This document shows, piece after piece, positions 19,256 through 28,371 of a DNA stretch of 64,000 nucleotides. Position numbers and translations under genes: made by a program. The notes beneath the pieces were generated by a model that did not search any database, was not told where the DNA came from, and saw nothing but the letters and a program-made list of their open reading frames with translations. This DNA comes from Natrarchaeobius oligotrophus (lineage in GTDB: Archaea; Halobacteriota; Halobacteria; Halobacteriales; Natrialbaceae), in the NCBI RefSeq assembly GCF_003841465.1, contig NZ_REFZ01000005.1, positions 248,001 through 312,000 of the forward strand, read 5' to 3'. Positions within the stretch are counted from its first letter, which is position 1. Each line of letters opens with the position of its first letter.

Positions 19256-20536
19256 ATGAGACGACGGGCCTTCGTCCGCGGTGCCGGCGGCGCGACGCTC
19301 GCGAGCCTCGCCGGTGCCGGCTGTCTCGAGCGCGAGAACGACGACGACCCTCCGGAGGAAGACCTCGACGAAGAGGACGACGGAACGCTCCGCGTGGCGA
19401 CGTACTCGTCGATGGTCCGCGGCGAGGAGTCCGCCGGCCGGTGGATCGCGGAGGCGTTCCAGACCGAGTTTCCAGACGCCGAAATCGTCTGGACCGTCCC
19501 CGATGCGGGCATCGACCACTTCGTCCAGCGCGCGCGCCTCGACGCCGACCTCGGCGCGGACGTCTACCTGGGGTTGACCGCCGCCCAACTCGTTCGCGTC
19601 GACGAGGCGCTCGAGGGACGGCTGTTCGAATCGCTCGAGCGCGATCGCCTCGAGCGCGACGGGCGCATCCGGGACGACCTCGAGTTCGACGATCCGTTCG
19701 AACGCGTCGTTCCGTTCGACACGGGCTACGTCAGCGTCGTCTACGACGAAACCGAACTCGACGGCCCGGAGTCGTTCGACGACCTGCTCGATCCGGCGTT
19801 CGAGGACGGACTGCTCGTCCAGGATCCGCGACGTTCCGATCCCGGACGCGCGTTTCTCCTGTGGACCGTCGCGGAGTACGGCGACGGGTTCGTCGACTAC
19901 TGGCGTGCGCTCCGGGACAACGGCGCGGCCGTCTCCGACCGGTGGACGGAGTCGTACGTCGACGGCTACCTCGAGGGCGAGCGACCGATGGTCGTCTCCT
20001 ACTCGACCGATCGGGTCGGTGCGGTCGCCGCCGACAGGAGCCTCGAGCGTCATCAGGTCGCGATGCTCGACGGCCGGGGCTACGAGAGCCGCGAAGGAGT
20101 TGCCGTCTTCGAGGGGACCGAACGACCCGGGCTCGCCTACCAGTTCGTCGACTTTCTGCTCTCGAGCGACGTGCAAGTCGAGATCGCGGTGCGAAACGCC
20201 CAGTTTCCTGCGGTCGAGCGCGACTACCTCGAACTGGGGGCCGAGTTTACGACGTACGCTCGCGAACCCGAGGAGACGGTCCGGTTCACGTACGACGAGC
20301 TCCGGGGCAACCTGGACGACGTGATGGCGGCCTGGGTCGACGTCTGGGAGGAAGAACTCGAGGACGACGACGTCGAACTCGACGACGTCGTGACCGACGA
20401 GGGCGACGATCCGGGAGCGAACGGGTCCGACGACACCGAAACGAACGAGTCCGCCGATCCCGACGCGACCGACGCCGGGGACGATTCCGGAACCGGTGGC
20501 GCCACGGCGACGGACGACGCCGACGACGAGCCGTGA
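19256..20536 (+). CDS. Tat lipoprotein, thiamine-type ABC solute-binding protein
   Basis: 426-residue extracellular substrate-binding protein, closest in motifs to the thiamine/iron type (class II fold). The Tat signal RRRAFVRGAGG ends in a lipobox AGAGC near residue 22. Domain motifs include LRVATYSSMVRGEESAG at the first strand and VPFDTGYVSVVYDE about residue 155. The last 55 residues are an acidic Asp/Glu/Thr/Gly tail. No permease or ATPase gene is adjacent, so it is an orphan here. CCTTAAG about 30 bases before the ATG suggests a leaderless start. The 3' end lies in expanded repeats in which the sequence coding Glu-Pro-stop recurs twice more. Confidence 0.85.
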   Translation: MRRRAFVRGAGGATLASLAGAGCLERENDDDPPEEDLDEEDDGTLRVATYSSMVRGEESAGRWIAEAFQTEFPDAEIVWTVPDAGIDHFVQRARLDADLGADVYLGLTAAQLVRVDEALEGRLFESLERDRLERDGRIRDDLEFDDPFERVVPFDTGYVSVVYDETELDGPESFDDLLDPAFEDGLLVQDPRRSDPGRAFLLWTVAEYGDGFVDYWRALRDNGAAVSDRWTESYVDGYLEGERPMVVSYSTDRVGAVAADRSLERHQVAMLDGRGYESREGVAVFEGTERPGLAYQFVDFLLSSDVQVEIAVRNAQFPAVERDYLELGAEFTTYAREPEETVRFTYDELRGNLDDVMAAWVDVWEEELEDDDVELDDVVTDEGDDPGANGSDDTETNESADPDATDAGDDSGTGGATATDDADDEP

Positions 20537-20580
20537 ACGGGACGCCGATGAGCCGTGAACGGGCGACGCCAACGAGCCGT

Positions 20581-20700
20581 AACGGGACGCCGACGACGGG
20601 TCGCAATCAGACGGCGCAACCGACGGCGGGTCGCGACCAGACCACCCAACCGACGACGGGTCGCGACCAGACCGCCCAACCGACGACGGGTCGCGAACGG
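20581..20700 (+). repeat. Four 30-bp tandem repeats after the solute-binding protein gene
   Basis: Four successive units share the core CGACGACGGGTCGCGACCAG with few changes; the last three are almost identical. The block starts 45 bases after the stop codon. A 21-24 bp repeat carrying GAGCCGTGAACGGG lies between, at 20528 and 20550, with a variant at 20574. The period is a multiple of three, and one plus frame reads as a 10-residue repeat (GRDQTAQPTT), but no start signal supports a separate gene. Confidence 0.8.
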
Positions 20701-20842
20701 GCCGCGATATCGCGGCCTCGAGTCGAGGTGACCGATCGGAACACCGACCGGCTCGTTCCCGCCGCGTAGGGAGCGGCTAACTCGAGTCGAACTGGCGGGC
20801 GGAGCGCAGTTTTATCACCGGGAACGTGGTACGTCGTCAAGC

Positions 20843-21208
20843 ATGGCGCTCCAACGGCTACTCAGCGGCGATCCGTCGAAGAGCTCGAAGCTCTACCTCG
20901 CGATCGGCGTCCTCTCGCTCGCGAAGGCGATCGCGGTACGAAACGATCAGGAACGGTTTCGGCGCGAATTGCTCGACGCCGGACTCTTCATCGGCGTCGG
21001 CATCGCACTCCGAAAGTACAGCCAGCTCAAAGCGGAGAAACGCGCGGAACTCGAGTCCCAGCTGCCGGGCTGGGTCGGCGGCTCGGAAGGCGGAACCGAG
21101 TCCCCCGCGGCCGGACTCCAGTCCTTCGCGAAACGACGGCTGCAGGACCAGTCCGAGACGGAACCGACCATCCGAGATCGGGCCCGGGGAATCGTTCCGT
21201 CGCTGTAG
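20843..21208 (+). CDS. Conserved haloarchaeal hypothetical protein
   Basis: 121 residues; not recognised beyond a haloarchaeal look. One hydrophobic stretch (YLAIGVLSLAKAIAV, about 17-31) and another (AGLFIGVGIALRKY, about 46-59) could be membrane-associated helices. The rest is charged, with Lys/Glu and a Pro/Gly/Ser-rich region. TTTTATC lies about 30 bases upstream, so the gene probably has its own promoter. Confidence 0.7.
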   Translation: MALQRLLSGDPSKSSKLYLAIGVLSLAKAIAVRNDQERFRRELLDAGLFIGVGIALRKYSQLKAEKRAELESQLPGWVGGSEGGTESPAAGLQSFAKRRLQDQSETEPTIRDRARGIVPSL

Positions 21209-21325
21209 GATCGAACGGACGGACGAACCGACGCCGGCAAGCGGACGAATCCTCTCCTCTGTTCGTCGGTCCCGACCGTCCGTCTCGGGACGTGCGTCGC
21301 GGCTCGCGTCGCCCGTCGCGGCTCG

Positions 21326-22672
21326 TCACGACGGAATCGGCTCGAGGCCCGCCGTGAAGTGACGAAGCTCCGCGATCTCGGGCTCGGAAGTGATCTCGAG
21401 GCCCGAAACTCGCTCTCGCTTCTCGAGGACGCGCTCTGCGGTCTCGGCGACGTGTTCGAAGTGCTCGCGGTGGTAGGTTCGACGCGGGACCGCGAGTCTG
21501 ACGAGTTCCGGCCGGTCGGTGTCGGGAAAGGCGAAGCTCCCGAGTTCGACGCCGCGGACGCCCCCCTCTCGGTACAGTTCGCAGACGAACGCCTGGCCGG
21601 GAAAGACCTCACACGGAAGGTGCGAGAGCGCGGTTCCCGCGTCGAGGTAGACCGCGTGGCCGCCGACCGGCTCGTACACCGGTACGCCGACGTCCGCGAG
21701 CATCGAGCCGAACTCGTCGACGGCGTCGATCCTGTCGAAGACGTACGACTCCTCGACGGCCTCCCGAAGCCCGACGGCCATGGCCGCGATATCCCGGCCG
21801 GCCATCCCGCCGTAGGTCGGGAACCCCTCGTAGAGGATCGCGCGCTCTTTGCACCGCTCGTAGAGGTCGGGATCGTCCGTCGCGACGAAGCCGCCGGCGT
21901 TCACCAGCCCGTCTTTTTTGCCGCTCATCACGACCGCGTCCGCGTAGCTAAGCTGTTCGCGCGCGATGGCCCCGACGTCCTCGCCGACGAACTCCGCTTC
22001 GCGACGGCTGACGAAGGCGGCGTTTTCCGCGAACCGGCAGGCGTCGACGACGAACGTCGCGTCGATCTCGTCGGCGAACTCCCGAACCCGGCGGGTGTTT
22101 TCGACGCTAACGGGCTGGCCCGCCGTGGAGTTGTTCGTGATCGTCTGGACGATCAGCGGGACGCGTTCGGTTCCGACGTCGTCGACCACCTCGCGCAGGC
22201 GAGCGAGCGAGGTGTTTCCCTTGAAGGGGTCGTCGGCGTCCGGATCGAACGCGACCTCGACCGGGCAGTCGACCGGCTCGCCACCCTGGTTCGCGACGTG
22301 CGCTCGCGTCGTGTCGAAGTGGGTGTTGTTCGGGACGACGTCGCCCGACGAAAGCAGCGTGCCGTACAGGACGTTCTCCGCTCCTCGTCCCTGGTGTGCC
22401 GGAATCACGTGCGAGAACCCCATCACGTCCGCGACGGCCGACTCGAGCCGGTCGAAACTCCGCGATCCGGCGTAGGACTCGTCGCCGCGGATCAGCGCAG
22501 CCCACTGGGCGTCGCTCATCGCGCCGGTTCCGCTGTCGGTCAACAGATCGATGAACACCTCGTCCGCGTCGAGATTGAAGACGTTGTAGCCGGCGGCCTC
22601 GAGGTTTCGCTCGCGGCGGTCTCGAGAGGGGAGCGAGATCGACTCGACCATCTTCGATTTGAACGCGACCAT
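21326..22672 (-). CDS. tnaA: Tryptophanase
   Basis: 448-residue PLP enzyme of the beta-eliminating lyase family (tryptophan indole-lyase or tyrosine phenol-lyase). It cleaves tryptophan to indole, pyruvate and ammonia. Family motifs include NTHFDTTRAHV (about 115), PLIVQTITNNSTAGQPVS (about 175), DACRFAENA (about 215) and the PLP-lysine segment MSGKKDGLVNAGGF (about 255). The start was placed at MVAFKSKMVESI, the usual N-terminus. Trp against Tyr specificity is not fully settled by sight. Confidence 0.9.
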   Translation of the reverse strand: MVAFKSKMVESISLPSRDRRERNLEAAGYNVFNLDADEVFIDLLTDSGTGAMSDAQWAALIRGDESYAGSRSFDRLESAVADVMGFSHVIPAHQGRGAENVLYGTLLSSGDVVPNNTHFDTTRAHVANQGGEPVDCPVEVAFDPDADDPFKGNTSLARLREVVDDVGTERVPLIVQTITNNSTAGQPVSVENTRRVREFADEIDATFVVDACRFAENAAFVSRREAEFVGEDVGAIAREQLSYADAVVMSGKKDGLVNAGGFVATDDPDLYERCKERAILYEGFPTYGGMAGRDIAAMAVGLREAVEESYVFDRIDAVDEFGSMLADVGVPVYEPVGGHAVYLDAGTALSHLPCEVFPGQAFVCELYREGGVRGVELGSFAFPDTDRPELVRLAVPRRTYHREHFEHVAETAERVLEKRERVSGLEITSEPEIAELRHFTAGLEPIPS

Positions 22673-22800
22673 GGACGCCGTTGAACGCCGAAACAGTTCA
22701 AATCGAGTGTCTGTACCTGGTTGTCGACGATCCGACGGGTCGAGCGACGGACGAGTGTGGACAGCGATGGCGACTTTCGTCCGCCGACGAACGATCGCAC

Positions 22801-23415
22801 TCACCGCGCCGTCTCGAGTTCGCCTCCCGACCACAGAAACTCCGTCTCGGTTCCCGGTGCGGTGTTCGCCTCGACGCCGCCGAACGCATCGTCGGGAACG
22901 CGGTCGGGAACCGGGTCGGGGCCGACGAGCGTCGGTTCGCCGTCGGCTCGTCTCTCCGCCGATCCGTCCCCGGCTCGGTCGTTCGCCGGTTCGTCGCCCG
23001 GTCGGCCGCTCGTCGCCGACGCGCTCGGCGGGTGCGCGATCGCCTCGTCGTCCGACCGGATCGTTACGGTCGGCGCGCCGACGAGCACCGCCGTCGCGTC
23101 GAGGGCGTCCCGTGCGGGACCGTCGGTCGGTCGTCCCTCCTCCGGGGGAGACGCGTCCGCTTCGCCACTCGAGCGCGTCGATTCGGCACCGGTTCGTTCC
23201 AATCGCTCGGCATCGACCTCGACCGATTCGAGTTCCGCGGCGAGGGCCTCGAGGTCCGCGTCGACCGCGTCGATGACCTCGTCGTCGTCGGGGTCGTGAG
23301 CGCCACCCGCCTCGAGGAGGTCGTCCGGCGAGTCGATACCCGCCGCTTCGAGAACCGCGTCTGGATCGGGCTCGACGTCGGTGAACACGTCGGTTACTGT
23401 GGGTTCGGTGGGCAT
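22801..23415 (-). CDS. Acidic hypothetical protein
   Basis: 204 residues; not recognised. The N-terminus (TVTDVFTDVEPDPDAVLEAA) and a repeated Asp/Glu/Ala helix (DAVDADLEALAAELESVEVDAE, about 55-80) suggest a helical region. The centre is low complexity (Arg, Pro, Gly, Asp, Ser). The C-terminal segment FLWSGGELETAR is compact and looks conserved. It is followed by the tnaA gene in the same direction. Confidence 0.6.
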   Translation of the reverse strand: MPTEPTVTDVFTDVEPDPDAVLEAAGIDSPDDLLEAGGAHDPDDDEVIDAVDADLEALAAELESVEVDAERLERTGAESTRSSGEADASPPEEGRPTDGPARDALDATAVLVGAPTVTIRSDDEAIAHPPSASATSGRPGDEPANDRAGDGSAERRADGEPTLVGPDPVPDRVPDDAFGGVEANTAPGTETEFLWSGGELETAR

Positions 23416-23479
23416 ACCTCCGTATCCCACAGTCCGCCTCTTGGTTACGGCCCGATTTCTGCAGAATAATGTCGTACTA

Positions 23480-23494
23480 ACCGTTCGAAACGGT
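23480..23494. repeat. Palindrome ACCGTT-N3-AACGGT
   Basis: A perfect 6-bp-arm palindrome around TTCGAA between the aspartate kinase stop and the downstream hypothetical gene. It lies about 65-80 bases before that gene's start. Confidence 0.5.
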
Positions 23495-23546
23495 ATCGGT
23501 CGAGAACGACGACCCCCGTCTCACTACCGCTCTAGTCGGTTCGTAC

Positions 23547-23564
23547 CGACGGTTCGAACCGTCG
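23547..23564. terminator. 18-bp perfect palindrome after aspartate kinase
   Basis: CGACGGTTCGAACCGTCG is self-complementary end to end and lies 30-47 bases past the aspartate kinase stop on the minus strand. It could form an RNA hairpin or be a DNA-binding site. It shares the TTCGAA core with the palindrome at 23480-23494. Confidence 0.4.
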
Positions 23565-23593
23565 ACCTCGAGACCGACGAAGCCGACCGGCGC

Positions 23594-24772
23594 TCAGAAC
23601 AGATCCTGGGTCAACTCGAGGGTCTCCTCGCGATCCTCCCAGTTAACGAACAGCGCGACGCTGGTCGCGCTCGTGATGACGTCCTGGAGGTGGATCCGCG
23701 CGTCGGCCAGCGGGCTGATGATGTCGCTGACGATGCCCGGCTGGTTGGGGAGTTCGCCGCCGGTCACCCGGACGACCGCGATGGGCGAGTCGACGGTGAC
23801 GCTCGAGAGCTCGTCGCGGGCGATGACCTCGCGGTGGAGGATGTTCTCGGCGCGCTCGGCCTCGTCCTCGTCGATGTAGAAGGTGATCGTGTCCATCCCG
23901 CTCGCGACGGCGTCGATGTTGACGTCGCTTTCCGACAGGGCGGCCGAGAGGTGGTGGAAGACGCCCGGCTGGTTGCGAATCGCTCGGCCGGCGACGGTGA
24001 TGCAGGCCAGCGGGCGCTCGCGGAGGTCGACGAGGCTCTTGAACTCGCCTTCGATGCTCGTCCCGCCCGAGAGGAGGTCGCCGTGTTGGTAGTGGACGAC
24101 GCGGACGTTGAGTCTGCCGTCTTTGTACGACAGCGCCGACGGAGCGACGACTTCGGCTCCCCGGAACGAGAGGTTCCGAAGTTCGTCGACCGAGATCTCG
24201 CCCACGTTTCGCGCGCCTTCGACGACGCGCGGGTCGCCGGTCATGACCCCTTCGACGTCGGTCACGATGACGACCTCGTCGGCTTCCATGTACTTGCCCA
24301 TCATGACGGCGGTCGTATCGCTGCCGCCGCGGCCGAGCGTGGTGATCGAGCCCTCGGGCCCTTCCGCGAGAAATCCGGTGAGAACCGGCACCTGTTCGTC
24401 CATCGTCTCCGCGACCTCGAGGGCCCGACGCTGGGTTTCCTCGACGTCGACCTCGCCGTACTCGTCGGTGACGACCGGCCAGCCCTCGGATCCGGGCTCG
24501 AAGAACTGGGCGTCGATGCCGCGGGACGACAGCGCCGCCTTGAGCATCCGGACGGACGTGCGTTCGCCCATGCTGACGATCTGGGCGCGGTCGGCTTCGT
24601 CGGTCTCGAAGGTGATGTCCTCGAGTAGGTCGTCCGTCGTCGACCCCATCGCGCTCGCGACGACGGCGATCTCGTGACCGTCCTCGACGGCGGCGGCGAC
24701 CGAGTCGGCGGCGCGATCGATCCGCTCGCCGCTGCCGAGGCTCGTTCCGCCGAACTTGGCTACGACGCGCAT
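23594..24772 (-). CDS. Aspartate kinase
   Basis: 392-residue enzyme that phosphorylates aspartate, the first step to threonine, methionine and diaminopimelate-route lysine. The N-terminal motif KFGGTSLGSGERI is followed by the amino-acid kinase fold with LGRGGSDTTAV (about 175) and a nucleotide-site region IVTDVEGVMTGDPR. Two C-terminal ACT domains (from about residue 245, including VNIDAVASGMDTITFYI) suggest allosteric feedback. The threonine synthase of the same pathway lies 20 kb away. Confidence 0.95.
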   Translation of the reverse strand: MRVVAKFGGTSLGSGERIDRAADSVAAAVEDGHEIAVVASAMGSTTDDLLEDITFETDEADRAQIVSMGERTSVRMLKAALSSRGIDAQFFEPGSEGWPVVTDEYGEVDVEETQRRALEVAETMDEQVPVLTGFLAEGPEGSITTLGRGGSDTTAVMMGKYMEADEVVIVTDVEGVMTGDPRVVEGARNVGEISVDELRNLSFRGAEVVAPSALSYKDGRLNVRVVHYQHGDLLSGGTSIEGEFKSLVDLRERPLACITVAGRAIRNQPGVFHHLSAALSESDVNIDAVASGMDTITFYIDEDEAERAENILHREVIARDELSSVTVDSPIAVVRVTGGELPNQPGIVSDIISPLADARIHLQDVITSATSVALFVNWEDREETLELTQDLF

Positions 24773-24969
24773 GCTGGCACCTCACAGCGCACTCGTGGTT
24801 GGCTACCGGTGGCGTGGCTCATACACCGCCGTTACCAGAGCGGGCAGATAACTGTGTCCCATTGGTCCCGTTTTTGTCGTCTCCCGTCCGGCGGGACCGT
24901 CGTCCCCGAGACTCGCTCCGAAGCGAGCGGGGTAACATTCACGTTCGTGCGTAGCATTACCACACGACG

Positions 24970-25410
24970 ATGAACGTACGGGACGCACTCGAGGCCGACG
25001 CGGACGCGCTCGCCGCGATCGCGGACTCGCCGACCGACGTGATGCGCAATCTCGTCCACGATCGGACGGTGCGCGTGGCCGAAGACGGGAGCCACGATCC
25101 GAACGCCGACGTCTCGACCTCCCAGTACGGCGGCTCGGACCCGGAGGATCTGCTCGGATTCATCAGCTTCGACGCCAGAGAAGACACCGTTCACGTCACC
25201 CAGCTCGACGGGACGGGCGAGGCCTGCAAGCGTCTGCTGGCGGAGCCCGTGCGCTTTGCCGAACGGGAGTCGATGGCCGTCGAACTGCTGGCGTCGACCG
25301 ACACGGGCGTGGTTCGAACCGCCGCGGAGGAACTCGGCTTCGAGCGGACGGGCACCGGCCCGCGGTTCGACGGTGCGCGCACCGTGCGCTTTCGACTGGA
25401 ACCGGCGTGA
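24970..25410 (+). CDS. GNAT-family N-acetyltransferase
   Basis: 146-residue acetyl-CoA-dependent acetyltransferase-like protein. The N-terminus NVRDALEADADALAAIAD is the usual GNAT helix. The acetyl-CoA loop is less canonical: QLDGTGEACKRLLAEPVRFAERE (about 73-95) occupies the position of the Q/RxxGxG/A helix. The C-terminal strand-helix GVVRTAAEELGFERTGTGP is clear. The acceptor substrate is unknown. Confidence 0.8.
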   Translation: MNVRDALEADADALAAIADSPTDVMRNLVHDRTVRVAEDGSHDPNADVSTSQYGGSDPEDLLGFISFDAREDTVHVTQLDGTGEACKRLLAEPVRFAERESMAVELLASTDTGVVRTAAEELGFERTGTGPRFDGARTVRFRLEPA

Positions 25411-25484
25411 ACGGCTACGATCGCGGCGACGTCTCCGGACGCTCGAGTGACGACCCGGCTCCGCGAGCGTCGGTTCCGTCGGGG

Positions 25485-27146
25485 CTAGCTGAACTTCTGA
25501 ACCGTGACGTCGAGCGTGTCGAGGTCGACGATCGGCGCGTAGCCCGAGTCGGGATCGATGTTGACGCTCTTCTGGAAGTCGGTCTGGGCCTGCCAGCAGC
25601 CGGAGTTGATCGCGAGAACGTTGTGGTACTTGCCGAAGCCGAGCTTGTGGACGTGGCCCGTATGAAAGATATCGGGCACCTCGTCGATAACGAGGTAATC
25701 CTTCTCTTCGGGTGCCAGCCGGGTGTGGCCCCCGAACTGCGGGGCGACGTGGCGTTTCTTCAGAAGCTGGTACATCGCCTTGTGAGGCTCGTCGTAGCTC
25801 GCTTTCTCCTCGGGGAGCTCCGCGATGACCTCGTCCAGCGAGACGCCGTGATACAGCAGCACGGAGACGCCCTCGAGCGTGACCGTCGAGGGGTTGCTCA
25901 CGATGCGGGCGTCGTGTGCGGACATGATCTCCCGGAGGTCCTCGTCGAAGCCGGGCTGGGGTTCGGCCAGCCGGACGGCGTCGTGGTTTCCCGGGATCAT
26001 CACGATCTCGACGTCTCCCGGAACCTCCTTGAGGTACTCGTTGAACGCCTCGTACTGCTCGTAGATGTCGACGATCTCGAGTTCCTCGTCCTGGTCCGGG
26101 TAGATGCCGACGCCCTCGACCATGTCGCCGGCGATCAGCAGGTACTCGACGTGCTGGGCCTCGGCCGTGGACAGCCAGTCCGCGAACCGACTCCAGGCGT
26201 CGGCCATGAACTCCTCGCTGCCGACGTGGACGTCGCTGATCAACGCCGCCTGTACGTGGCGGTCCGCCGTCGACGGCTGGTGCGTGCGCGGCACGTCCGG
26301 AAAGTGCATCGAGTCGACGAAGGCGATGCCCGCGTCGTCCGAGAGCGTCCCCTCCATCGCCAGCACCTCGTCGCGGAGCAACTCGTCGACCAGGTCGACG
26401 TACTCGCGGTCTTTCATCACCAGCCACGGGAACGTCCCCGTCGCGTCCTCGAGTTCGATCAGCCAGTGACCGCTCGCGGTCGACCGGACGTCGTTGACCA
26501 GCCCGACCATTCCGACCTCGCTCCCGCCGGGCATGCTCTGGATGGCGGTCGCCGGTCGGTGGTTGATCCGGCTCCGAAGCGACGAGCCGAGGCGTTCGAG
26601 CCGATCCCGAAACACCGCGACGAAATCCTCGTACGCGCCCGTCCCCGTGCTCTCGCCGGTCATGTCGCCGTCGATCTCGAGCGAGCGCAGGTCGGGGTCG
26701 ACGGAGCGACCCGCTCCGTTCCCAGACCCCTCCGTTTCAACTGGAGATCGGTCGCTCGATTCGCCGGCCGTCGGTGCCTCGGTTCCAGTTGAAACGGAGG
26801 GGTGTGATCGCGCGCCGGCGTCGTGGTCGTCACCCTCGCCGCTCCCTCCGCCGGCTCCGTCGTCGCGACCCGTCGTCGCACCGCCGGACGCTGTTGCACC
26901 GACCCGGTCGTCGCTTCCGTCTCCCGCGTCGTCGTCTCCACCGCCGACCGGGCCGGTGCGCTCGAGCGCCGAATCGACGTGATCCGTCCGCACCACGAGC
27001 GCGTCCGCCGGGAGCTCCTCGACGACGCGCTCGAGCAGCGCCTCGGGGTTCTCCGCGGCGGCGATTCGCGTCACGGCCTCGCGCTCGGCGTTGTAGCCGC
27101 GGCTCGTGAGTTCGCTGACGATCCGCGCCGGCCCCTCGAGTGGCAC
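25485..27146 (-). CDS. polB: DNA polymerase D small subunit (DP1)
   Basis: 553-residue exonuclease subunit of replicative polymerase D. The C-terminal half is a calcineurin-like phosphoesterase domain with metal ligands in LISDVHVGSEEF, LLIAGDMVEGVGIYP, VMIPGNHDAVR, YHGVSLDEV and HTGHVHKLGFG (about residues 265-530). It is preceded by an OB-fold (about 170-260). The N-terminus PARIVSELTSRGYNAEREAV is the family's helical domain. Between them lies a Gly/Asp/Ser/Thr-rich linker (about 70-150), typical of haloarchaea. The GTG start fits this N-terminus; an ATG at 27206 would add 20 unrelated residues. Two inverted repeats lie in the linker DNA. Confidence 0.95.
   Translation of the reverse strand: MPLEGPARIVSELTSRGYNAEREAVTRIAAAENPEALLERVVEELPADALVVRTDHVDSALERTGPVGGGDDDAGDGSDDRVGATASGGATTGRDDGAGGGSGEGDDHDAGARSHPSVSTGTEAPTAGESSDRSPVETEGSGNGAGRSVDPDLRSLEIDGDMTGESTGTGAYEDFVAVFRDRLERLGSSLRSRINHRPATAIQSMPGGSEVGMVGLVNDVRSTASGHWLIELEDATGTFPWLVMKDREYVDLVDELLRDEVLAMEGTLSDDAGIAFVDSMHFPDVPRTHQPSTADRHVQAALISDVHVGSEEFMADAWSRFADWLSTAEAQHVEYLLIAGDMVEGVGIYPDQDEELEIVDIYEQYEAFNEYLKEVPGDVEIVMIPGNHDAVRLAEPQPGFDEDLREIMSAHDARIVSNPSTVTLEGVSVLLYHGVSLDEVIAELPEEKASYDEPHKAMYQLLKKRHVAPQFGGHTRLAPEEKDYLVIDEVPDIFHTGHVHKLGFGKYHNVLAINSGCWQAQTDFQKSVNIDPDSGYAPIVDLDTLDVTVQKFS
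26701..26719. repeat. Hairpin ACGGAGCG-N3-CGCTCCGT in polB
   Basis: A perfect 8-bp-arm inverted repeat inside the linker-coding part of polB. It ends only 6 bases from a larger inverted repeat. Confidence 0.6.
26726..26803. repeat. 20-bp perfect inverted repeat in polB linker
   Basis: Arm ACCCCTCCGTTTCAACTGGA (26726-26745) is the exact reverse complement of 26784-26803, with 38 bases between. The reading frame passes through without interruption. The encoded protein pairs VSTGTE and VETEGS segments in the disordered linker. It could be an RNA or DNA hairpin, or the scar of a small mobile insertion. Confidence 0.75.
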
Positions 27147-27435
27147 ACGCCTCGCATTCGCGACCGTGCAGAAAAGGGTAGCGAAAGGTCGGTTCCCCGA
27201 CGCCATCGCGGCGACTCGATCGTCGAATCGCGCCCGGAGCGGACGGGAACTCGAGCGCGACTCGGGTTCGGCGATTCGCGACGTGCACTCGATGCGAAAC
27301 GCGGCGAGGAGGGTTCCCCGTCGACGCTCTTTCACCGACCGAGGAGTGAAGATCGAGACCGCCGACCGATCACGACCCGCGGGTCGACGCCGGCGAGGGG
27401 AAAGTTGATTGCTCACCCCCGTAAAAACCAGTCCA

Positions 27436-28371
27436 ATGAGTCCCCCCAGTTCCGGCGATTCCGGATCTGACGGCTCCGACGCCGCAGATGACCCCTCCGA
27501 CGGAACCGGTTTCGGATCCGGCGATTCCGACGGTGGCGCGTCCCGGACGGCCGATTCGTCCGCCGCTGACGCGTCCGACTCGAGCCCAGCGGGTGGCTCG
27601 AGCGACGGTGGCACCCCGTCGAGTTCGCGAGACGGCGGTCGGTCCCGCTCGGACGACGTAACCATCGAAGACGACGGCGTCGTCAGGTGGTTCCTCGGAA
27701 CCGACGACGGGACGGTCGTCGTCGTCCGCGACGTCCTGAGTAGCGTCGCCCTCGTGGCGGTCATCGGGCTGATACTGTTCGCAGCCAGCGGCATCTGGCC
27801 GCCGCTGGTCGCCGTCGAGAGCGGCAGCATGGAGCCGAACATGGAACGCGGCGATCTCATCTTCGTCGTCGACGACGACCGCTACGCGGGCGACGGGGCG
27901 GTCGACGGCACCGGTATCGTCACCCACGAGAACGGCGACGATCACGAGAAGTTCGGCCAGCCCGGCGACGTCATCATCTTCAAACCCGACGGCAGCGAGT
28001 ATCGGACGCCCATCATCCACCGGGCGCATTTCTGGGTCGAGGAAGGCGAAAACTGGGTCGACTCCAGTGCGAACGAGGAGTACCTCGGCGGAGCGACCTG
28101 CGACGAGGTTCCGACCTGTCCCGCGACTCACGACGGCTTCGTCACCAAAGGCGACGACAACAGCGGCTACGACCAGTACGGCGGAGCCGCGACGGACGTC
28201 GTGAAACCCGAGTGGGTGACCGGCAAGGCGATGATCCGCGTTCCGTGGCTCGGCCACGTCAGGCTGTTGTTCGACTCGCTGCTCGGCGGACTGCTCGTCC
28301 CCCAACCGACGATCGACGGCGTCGTCCTGTCACCGACCCAGCCGGGCGTTTCGCCGTCCCCAGCTTCCTAG
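27436..28371 (+). CDS. Signal peptidase I (archaeal S26B type)
   Basis: 311-residue membrane peptidase that cleaves Sec signal peptides. A Ser/Asp/Gly-rich, probably disordered N-terminus of about 85 residues precedes a membrane helix (LSSVALVAVIGLILFAASGI). Catalytic Ser131 lies in ESGSMEPNM, and the archaeal His that replaces the bacterial Lys is His195 in PIIHRAHF. An Asp in TKGDDNSGYDQY (about 240) completes the set. It is divergent from polB across about 290 bases. Confidence 0.93.
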   Translation: MSPPSSGDSGSDGSDAADDPSDGTGFGSGDSDGGASRTADSSAADASDSSPAGGSSDGGTPSSSRDGGRSRSDDVTIEDDGVVRWFLGTDDGTVVVVRDVLSSVALVAVIGLILFAASGIWPPLVAVESGSMEPNMERGDLIFVVDDDRYAGDGAVDGTGIVTHENGDDHEKFGQPGDVIIFKPDGSEYRTPIIHRAHFWVEEGENWVDSSANEEYLGGATCDEVPTCPATHDGFVTKGDDNSGYDQYGGAATDVVKPEWVTGKAMIRVPWLGHVRLLFDSLLGGLLVPQPTIDGVVLSPTQPGVSPSPAS

